DNA from: Puniceispirillum sp965657105
GTDB taxonomy: Bacteria > Pseudomonadota > Alphaproteobacteria > Puniceispirillales > Puniceispirillaceae
Assembly (NCBI RefSeq): GCF_965657105.1
Contig: NZ_CBFHNB010000032.1
Coordinates: 1 to 24,256 of the forward strand
Reading direction: 5' to 3'
DNA length: 24,256 nucleotides
The notes under the pieces are model-generated. The model was not told the origin of the DNA, did not search any database, and saw nothing but the letters and a program-made list of their open reading frames with translations. The translations under genes and the position numbers were made by a program. The first letter of the stretch is position 1, and the number at the start of each line of letters is the position of its first letter. This document shows, in pieces, positions 21,050-24,256 of this stretch.

Positions 21050-22678
21050 TTAATGCCCGCTGCCCATAGCACCGATTTTAACCGAATAATCGACGGCAAC
21101 GCCATAGTCTGGATCATCATCGCTATCGATAATGATCTGCCCCGCGCGTGACAGCAGCTTATGACAGTCAGGCGACAGATGCCGCAACATGATCTGCTTA
21201 TTGGCGGCGGCATATTTACCGGCAATATCTTCAATCGCCTGCAAGCCTGATTGATCGACAATGCGAGATTCAGCAAAATCGAGGATCACCATCTTTGGGT
21301 CATTGGCAATATCGAATAATTCGATGAAACTGGCTGTCGAGCCAAAGAAAAGCGGGCCCCTGATATCATAGACCAGCGCGCCTGTCTCACTCACCGAGGG
21401 GCGTGTCGAGGCCTGAATTCGTTTGGCCGCATTCCACGCATAGACCAGCGCTGAAATGATAACCCCGACAACCACCGCAATCGCCAGATCCTTATACACA
21501 GTCACCGCTGTCACCAGAATAATGACAAAGGCATCCGCGCGCGGTACTCGCCGTAATATCATCAATGAATTCCACGCAAAGGTGCCGATCACCACCATGA
21601 ACATCACCCCGACCAAGGCGGCAAGCGGGATCATTTCGATCAGATCCGACGTAAACAGGATAAAGGCAAGCAGGAATAATGACGCCGCTATGCCGGCTAC
21701 ACGTGTGCGGCCTCCTGATTTCACATTGATCATTGACTGGCCGATCATCGCACAGCCGCCCATACCACCAAAGAAACCGGTAACAAAATTGGCTGCACCT
21801 TGGGCAACGCATTCGCGCGATGCGCCACCACGCTGATTGGTCAGATCACCAACCAGATTCAACGTCAGCAGACTTTCGATCAGGCCAATCGCCGCCAGAA
21901 TAAAGGCATAGGGGAAAATGATCCTCAGCGTTTCCATATTCATCGGCACATCTGGCAAGGCAAAGCGTGGCAAGCCGCCCGCGACACTGGCCATATCGCC
22001 AACCCGAAACACATTCAGATCGCCTATAATCACGATCAATGTAACTGATACAATCGCGACCAAGGGTGCCGGAATGGCTTTCGTGATTTTCGGTGTGATC
22101 CAAATCATCACCATAGTCACCGCCACCAGCGCCAGCGTCATATACAGCATCGATCCGGCCATCCAGCTTGATGTACCATCGGCATTGACGATCTGAAATT
22201 GCTGCAACTGCGCCAACCCGATCACAATCGCCAGCCCGTTGACAAAGCCCAGCATCACCGGATGCGGCACCATGCGGATGAATTTGCCAAGTCGGAAAAT
22301 GCCTGCCAGCAGCTGCAAAATGCCCATCAGCACAACTGTAGCAAACAGATATTCAGCCCCATGATCCATAACCAGCGCGACCATGACCACGGCCAGCGCG
22401 CCGGTGGCGCCTGAAATCATCCCTGGGCGGCCACCAAAAACGGCGGTGATCAAACCGACGATAAAGGCTGCATATAGTCCGACAAGCGGTGCCACGCCAG
22501 CGACAAAGGCAAAGGCAATCGCTTCGGGCACCAGCGCCAGAGCGACTGTCAGGCCTGACAATATCTCGGTTTTGGCCTGCATCGGGGTGAAGGCTGTCTT
22601 GGCTGTGTTGCTGTCGGATGCAGATGACAATGGCATGCCGATCATTTTGGCAATGCCATGGAAAAAGGGGTTGGGCAT
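21050..22678 (-). CDS. SulP-family inorganic anion transporter with STAS domain
   Basis: The 542-residue inner-membrane protein has the SulP core (about 10-14 membrane segments, residues about 25-400) and a C-terminal STAS domain (about 430-530). Key segments are SGLTVALALVPEAIAFAFVAG and PLVGLYAAFIVGLI in the first helices, then GRPGMISGATGALAVVMVAL (the substrate-site region), GFVNGLAIVIGLAQLQQF, and FFGGMGGCAMIGQSMIN. The STAS part includes VILDFAESRIVDQSGLQAIED. SulP proteins import sulfate, bicarbonate or C4-dicarboxylates; the substrate is not decided. ATG 22678 is preferred to an upstream TTG (22735) because GAG lies just upstream and the family starts near here. No sulfur-assimilation gene is adjacent. 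The phosphatase gene follows in the same direction. Confidence 0.9.
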   Translation of the reverse strand: MPNPFFHGIAKMIGMPLSSASDSNTAKTAFTPMQAKTEILSGLTVALALVPEAIAFAFVAGVAPLVGLYAAFIVGLITAVFGGRPGMISGATGALAVVMVALVMDHGAEYLFATVVLMGILQLLAGIFRLGKFIRMVPHPVMLGFVNGLAIVIGLAQLQQFQIVNADGTSSWMAGSMLYMTLALVAVTMVMIWITPKITKAIPAPLVAIVSVTLIVIIGDLNVFRVGDMASVAGGLPRFALPDVPMNMETLRIIFPYAFILAAIGLIESLLTLNLVGDLTNQRGGASRECVAQGAANFVTGFFGGMGGCAMIGQSMINVKSGGRTRVAGIAASLFLLAFILFTSDLIEMIPLAALVGVMFMVVIGTFAWNSLMILRRVPRADAFVIILVTAVTVYKDLAIAVVVGVIISALVYAWNAAKRIQASTRPSVSETGALVYDIRGPLFFGSTASFIELFDIANDPKMVILDFAESRIVDQSGLQAIEDIAGKYAAANKQIMLRHLSPDCHKLLSRAGQIIIDSDDDPDYGVAVDYSVKIGAMGSGH

Positions 22679-22759
22679 AATATCTCGATTTCGCGTAAGT
22701 GACGGCCAGAATGGTAAAGTAACAAGGATATCCAAGAGATATGCCCTGTATCATGTGTT

Positions 22760-22787
22760 TTGACAACCCGTCACCACGAACTAGATG
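22760..22787 (+). promoter_or_regulatory. Candidate promoter of the acyl-CoA dehydrogenase gene
   Basis: A perfect TTGACA (22760-22765) is followed after 16 bp by TAGATG (22782-22787), a four-of-six match to the -10 consensus. It lies about 75 bp before the acyl-CoA dehydrogenase start in the region divergent from the SulP gene. The -10 box is imperfect, so the assignment is tentative. Confidence 0.35.
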
Positions 22788-22861
22788 CCGTCGCTGTTAA
22801 AAATATGCTATGACTTAGATGATCATGACGGGTGCAGTCTATTATTAGAGGAATGAAGCCA

Positions 22862-24052
22862 ATGACGCCCAAACAAAATGTCGATATGCCAGCTGGATTG
22901 GATGCGGGGATTTATGCCGATATACGCGCGGGTATTGCCAAGATATGCGCAGAATTTCCAGGCAGTTACTGGCGCGCACTTGATGCTGAAAGGGCCTATC
23001 CCGAGGCGTTTGTTGCGGCCTTGACCAAGGCTGGCTATCTTGGCTGTCTGATTCCCGAAGCCTATGGCGGTTCGGGTCTTGATCTGACGGCGGCGTCGGT
23101 CATTTTGGAAGAAATCCACAAACAGGGTGCCAATGCCGCGGCCTGTCATGCGCAGATCTATACGATGGGGACAGTGTTGCGCCATGGCAGCGATGCGCAG
23201 AAACGCACCTATTTGCCGCGCATTGCCGATGGCTCTTTGCGGCTACAGGCTTTTGGCGTCACCGAGCCGACTTCGGGCACTGATACGCTGGCTTTGCAAA
23301 CTACCGCCCGACGTGACGGCGATCGCTATATCATCAATGGTCAGAAAATCTGGACCTCGCGTGCTGAATATTCAGATCTGATGCTGTTGCTGGCGCGAAC
23401 CACGCCGCGCGATGCGGTGGCTAAGCGTACCGATGGGCTGTCGGTGTTTCTGCTTGATTTGAACAGCCTGCTGGATAAGGGGGTTACGATCCGGCCGATC
23501 CGCACGATGATCAATCACGCCACCACCGAGGTTTTTTTCGATAATGTGTCGATTCCGGCAGACGCGCTGATTGGCGAAGAGGGCAAGGGCTTTCGCTATA
23601 TTCTCTCAGGCATGAATGCCGAGCGCATTCTGATCGCGGCTGAATGTATTGGCGATGCCAAATGGTTTATCGACAAGGCCAGTGCCTATGCCAGTGAACG
23701 TTCGGTCTTTGGCCAGCCGATTGGCAAGAATCAGGGCATCCAGTTTCCGCTTGCCAAAGCCTATGCGCATATGATTGCGGCCGAGGCCATCGTCTATCGC
23801 GCCGCCGCTTGTTATGACGCTGGCGAGGATCCAGGGGCGGATGCGAATATGGCGAAATTGCTGGCGGCTGATGCCTCATGGGAAGCGGCCGAGGCCTGTA
23901 TGCAGACGCATGGCGGTTTTGCCTTTGCCGAGGAATATGACATTGAGCGTAAATTCCGTGAAACGCGGCTCTACCAGATTGCGCCGATTTCGACCAATTT
24001 GATACTGTCTTATATTGCCGAGCGCGTGTTAGGTCTGCCAAAATCCTACTAG
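22862..24052 (+). CDS. Acyl-CoA dehydrogenase
   Basis: This 397-residue flavoenzyme oxidises an acyl-CoA thioester to the 2-enoyl-CoA, passing electrons to ETF. The three-domain order is visible: an N-terminal helical part, LQAFGVTEPTSGTDT (128-142, flavin site) with QKIWTSRAEYSD, and the C-terminal helical part with SERSVFGQPIGKNQGIQFPLA. The usual YEGT glutamate near the C-terminus is replaced by LYQIAPISTN. Glu254 in MNAERILIAA could act as the base instead, as in isovaleryl-CoA dehydrogenase, so a branched or otherwise unusual acyl-CoA is plausible. ATG 22862 follows GAGGA by nine bases; in-frame upstream codons lack this. It is followed after 45 bp by the MaoC-family hydratase gene, hinting at an acyl-CoA degradation operon. 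The exact substrate is unknown. Confidence 0.9.
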   Translation: MTPKQNVDMPAGLDAGIYADIRAGIAKICAEFPGSYWRALDAERAYPEAFVAALTKAGYLGCLIPEAYGGSGLDLTAASVILEEIHKQGANAAACHAQIYTMGTVLRHGSDAQKRTYLPRIADGSLRLQAFGVTEPTSGTDTLALQTTARRDGDRYIINGQKIWTSRAEYSDLMLLLARTTPRDAVAKRTDGLSVFLLDLNSLLDKGVTIRPIRTMINHATTEVFFDNVSIPADALIGEEGKGFRYILSGMNAERILIAAECIGDAKWFIDKASAYASERSVFGQPIGKNQGIQFPLAKAYAHMIAAEAIVYRAAACYDAGEDPGADANMAKLLAADASWEAAEACMQTHGGFAFAEEYDIERKFRETRLYQIAPISTNLILSYIAERVLGLPKSY

Positions 24053-24096
24053 CCACGGCTCCATCACGCCGTGCCATAATATGAAAGGGTGCCAAG

Positions 24097-24256
24097 ATGA
24101 ATGTTGACGACTGGATTGGCCATAGCTTTAGCCGCACCGATATTATCACCCCGCGTCTTGTAGCGCATTTTACCGACACCTTCACGCCGCATATTTATGC
24201 ACAGCCTGCAGTGCCATTGGGGTTGTTCTGGTGCTTATGTCCAGATACGGTGCCAG
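24097..24256 (+). CDS. MaoC-family acyl-CoA hydratase (partial, N-terminus)
   Basis: ATG 24097 opens a frame that runs to the right edge (53 codons), so only the start is seen. DDWIGHSFSRTDIITPRLV and PLGLFWCLCPDTVP resemble the N-terminal hot-dog domain of MaoC-type hydratases annotated as mesaconyl-C4-CoA hydratase/HTD2-like. Such enzymes hydrate 2-enoyl-CoA esters, the expected next step after the acyl-CoA dehydrogenase just upstream. The spacing of 45 bp and absence of a terminator suggest one operon. The family call is based on a short fragment. Confidence 0.65.
   Translation, partial: MNVDDWIGHSFSRTDIITPRLVAHFTDTFTPHIYAQPAVPLGLFWCLCPDTVP

Noticed and set aside
21456..21836. A 126-codon plus-strand frame rich in Thr and Ile inside the SulP gene
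   Set aside because: It is the antisense reading of hydrophobic membrane codons, a common artefact.

Overview
The window looks like a piece of an alphaproteobacterial chromosome with roughly balanced GC and tight gene packing. The gene set (Ugp-type importer, alphaproteobacterial GapA, GlpD and Fpr, an acyl-CoA dehydrogenase next to a MaoC-type hydratase) would fit a heterotrophic marine lineage such as the SAR116 group. That placement is inferred from protein character only. No phage, integrase, transposase, CRISPR array, rRNA or tRNA was seen.

Layout. Positions 3-758 (minus) hold the N-terminal part of a divergent phosphoenolpyruvate-carboxylase-like protein that runs off the left edge. 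Positions 1089-5322 (plus) hold a complete glycerol-3-phosphate ABC importer, ugpB-ugpA-ugpE-ugpC, with an intercistronic hairpin after ugpB. Positions 5325-7745 are an erosion zone: a frameshifted 5' piece of gluconokinase converges on a doubly truncated D-2-hydroxyacid dehydrogenase; an intact fumarylacetoacetate-hydrolase-family gene follows (minus); then a gene-poor stretch with a possible membrane-protein tail; then an L-threonate-dehydrogenase-type gene with two internal deletions. This dead gene heads an otherwise intact acid-sugar operon, otnK-otnC-otnI (7745-10402). Next come ferredoxin-NADP reductase (plus), a two-gene ABC-2 exporter (minus) and a TauD-type dioxygenase (minus). Positions 14117-19456 are a glycerol locus: glpR-glpD (minus) divergent from glpK-gap (plus), with operator-like repeats between them. 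The right part has a GNAT acetyltransferase, a dual-specificity-type phosphatase and a SulP anion transporter (minus), an acyl-CoA dehydrogenase, and the start of a MaoC-family hydratase that runs off the right edge.

How it fits together. Ugp imports sn-glycerol 3-phosphate, GlpK makes it from glycerol, and GlpD oxidises it to dihydroxyacetone phosphate (DHAP). OtnK/OtnC (with OtnI) turn oxo-tetronates into the same DHAP. Gap takes the derived triose phosphate into lower glycolysis. Much of the window therefore feeds the triose-phosphate pool, while the sugar-acid functions (gluconokinase, 2-hydroxyacid dehydrogenase, tetronate dehydrogenase) are being lost. I did not find a convincing wholly new system. 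The most interesting signals are the nested pseudogenes with clean internal deletions, and a 13-bp tandem repeat that carries the predicted start codon of the phosphatase gene.
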